DNA of 17,505 nucleotides. It comes from an uncultured Catenibacterium sp. Its GTDB lineage: Bacteria > Bacillota_I > Bacilli_A > Erysipelotrichales > Coprobacillaceae. The notes beneath the pieces are model-generated. The model searched no databases. It saw only the letters and a list, made by a program, of their open reading frames with translations, and had not been told where the DNA came from. Positions within the stretch are counted from its first letter, which is position 1, and each line of letters starts with the position of its first letter. The DNA lies in NCBI GenBank assembly GCA_900764725.1, contig CAAFPB010000056.1, forward strand, positions 1 through 17,505. The letters are read 5' to 3'. Positions 16,939 through 17,505 of the stretch are shown one piece after another. The position numbers were made by a program, and so were the translations under genes.

Positions 16939-17448
16939 TCAGTAAAGTCTTATTTCATAGCCATACTCATGCAATACAAAACCATCATCAAATACCTCAT
17001 TGTAAACACCATTAACCTTTATAAACTCTTTTTTAGTATACAGTCGAATTGCTAGTATATTTATATCAACCACAAAAAGTCTAAGAAATTCAGCATCAAG
17101 TGTTTTGGCAATTTCTTTTGCTTTATCAAGCATTAGACTACCAATACCTTTTTTTAAATATTTAACATTTACACCTAATCTGTCAATATATACAGCTTTT
17201 GCATGATTATCATTCCATTTAACTGCAGTTTCTCCTGAATTTGTATTAGACAAAACAAATGCTGATACTATTTCTTCATTGTTAAGCAAAATATAGAGTA
17301 GATTATTTTTTATATCTTCCTCAAAAAATTCACATGGATAAATATCGTCCCAAATCTGAATTTTCTGTTTATTCATGTTTTCAATAAATTGCTTATACAT
17401 ATCTTTTAACTGTGGCAAATCTTGCATGACAGCTTGTCTAAACTCCAT
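16939..17448 (-). CDS. GNAT family N-acetyltransferase
   Basis: A 169-residue acyltransferase of the GNAT fold, which moves an acetyl group from acetyl-CoA to an amine. The N-terminus MEFRQAVMQDLPQLKDMYKQFIENM is the usual first strand and helices. The acetyl-CoA binding motif A is seen as YIDRLGVNVKYLKKGIGSLMLDKAKEIAK (the Q/RxxGxG/A loop being KKGIGS), followed by FLRLFVVDINILAIRLYTKKEFIKVNG, the typical motif B region. The substrate cannot be told from sequence; small GNATs of this kind act on proteins, antibiotics or small amines. AGAGGTGAGA before ATG 17448 is a good ribosome site. First visible gene of a minus-strand group. Confidence 0.9.
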   Translation of the reverse strand: MEFRQAVMQDLPQLKDMYKQFIENMNKQKIQIWDDIYPCEFFEEDIKNNLLYILLNNEEIVSAFVLSNTNSGETAVKWNDNHAKAVYIDRLGVNVKYLKKGIGSLMLDKAKEIAKTLDAEFLRLFVVDINILAIRLYTKKEFIKVNGVYNEVFDDGFVLHEYGYEIRLY

Positions 17449-17505
17449 CTTCTCACCTCTTCAAATTCCGATTTGTTACTCCGCTATACAACCACATAGA
17501 CTGCA
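17449..17505. other. Window end; no gene supported
   Basis: Holds the ribosome site of the acetyltransferase gene (17452–17460 region) and ~45 further bases. On the minus strand a short open stretch ends in TAA and might be the tail of another gene, but this is too short to judge. Confidence 0.3.

Noticed and set aside
16662..17015. 117-codon plus-strand frame across the GNAT and hypothetical genes
   Set aside because: It runs antisense to better supported genes and has no ribosome site or domain signs.

Overview
The window looks like a chromosomal contig end from a low-GC Bacillota, most likely a gut-type Erysipelotrichales. The support is the AT-rich composition, strong AGGAGG ribosome sites, a Gram-positive-type DnaK, the HrcA/CIRCE heat-shock system, and Bacillus-like gene neighbourhoods (rpmB–asp23/yloU–fakA/yloV; holA–hemW–hrcA–grpE–dnaK–dnaJ). 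The genus cannot be fixed from sequence alone. The first 21 bases are not genomic: they match the end of an Illumina TruSeq adapter, so the first gene is cut by the contig end and its apparent start is artificial.

Layout. 1–520: 3' end of obg (ribosome-assembly GTPase), closed by a strong terminator. 590–2158: ruvA–ruvB (Holliday junction branch migration). 2176–4613: comEA and comEC, the DNA receptor and channel of natural transformation, overlapping by 10 bases; comEA's AUG directly follows the U-tract of the ruvB terminator. 4655–6707: holA (clamp loader delta) and hemW (radical-SAM heme chaperone), then a terminator. 6747–11450: the heat-shock operon hrcA–grpE–dnaK–dnaJ, driven by a consensus promoter with one clear CIRCE operator and a second degenerate one that I infer overlaps the -35 box. 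A hairpin without a U-tract separates dnaK from dnaJ. 11501–12178: a HAD phosphatase with its own promoter, converging on rpmB (minus strand) across a bidirectional terminator. 12529–14617: asp23-like gene and fakA (fatty acid kinase) from tandem promoters divergent from rpmB.

14618 to the end is accessory in character and wholly on the minus strand: a degenerate IS3-family transposase with an unusual coiled-coil C-terminal extension and a frameshifted N-terminal region, then a small cluster reading GNAT acetyltransferase, a possible 29-codon ORF, and two small unrecognised proteins.

Taken together, the first 14.6 kb is conserved housekeeping DNA (ribosome maturation, recombination, DNA uptake, replication, protein folding, lipid activation). 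I found no convincing new biological system. The points most worth a second look are the regulatory architecture (double CIRCE, terminator-embedded starts and promoters), the odd transposase, and the uncharacterised cluster at the right end.
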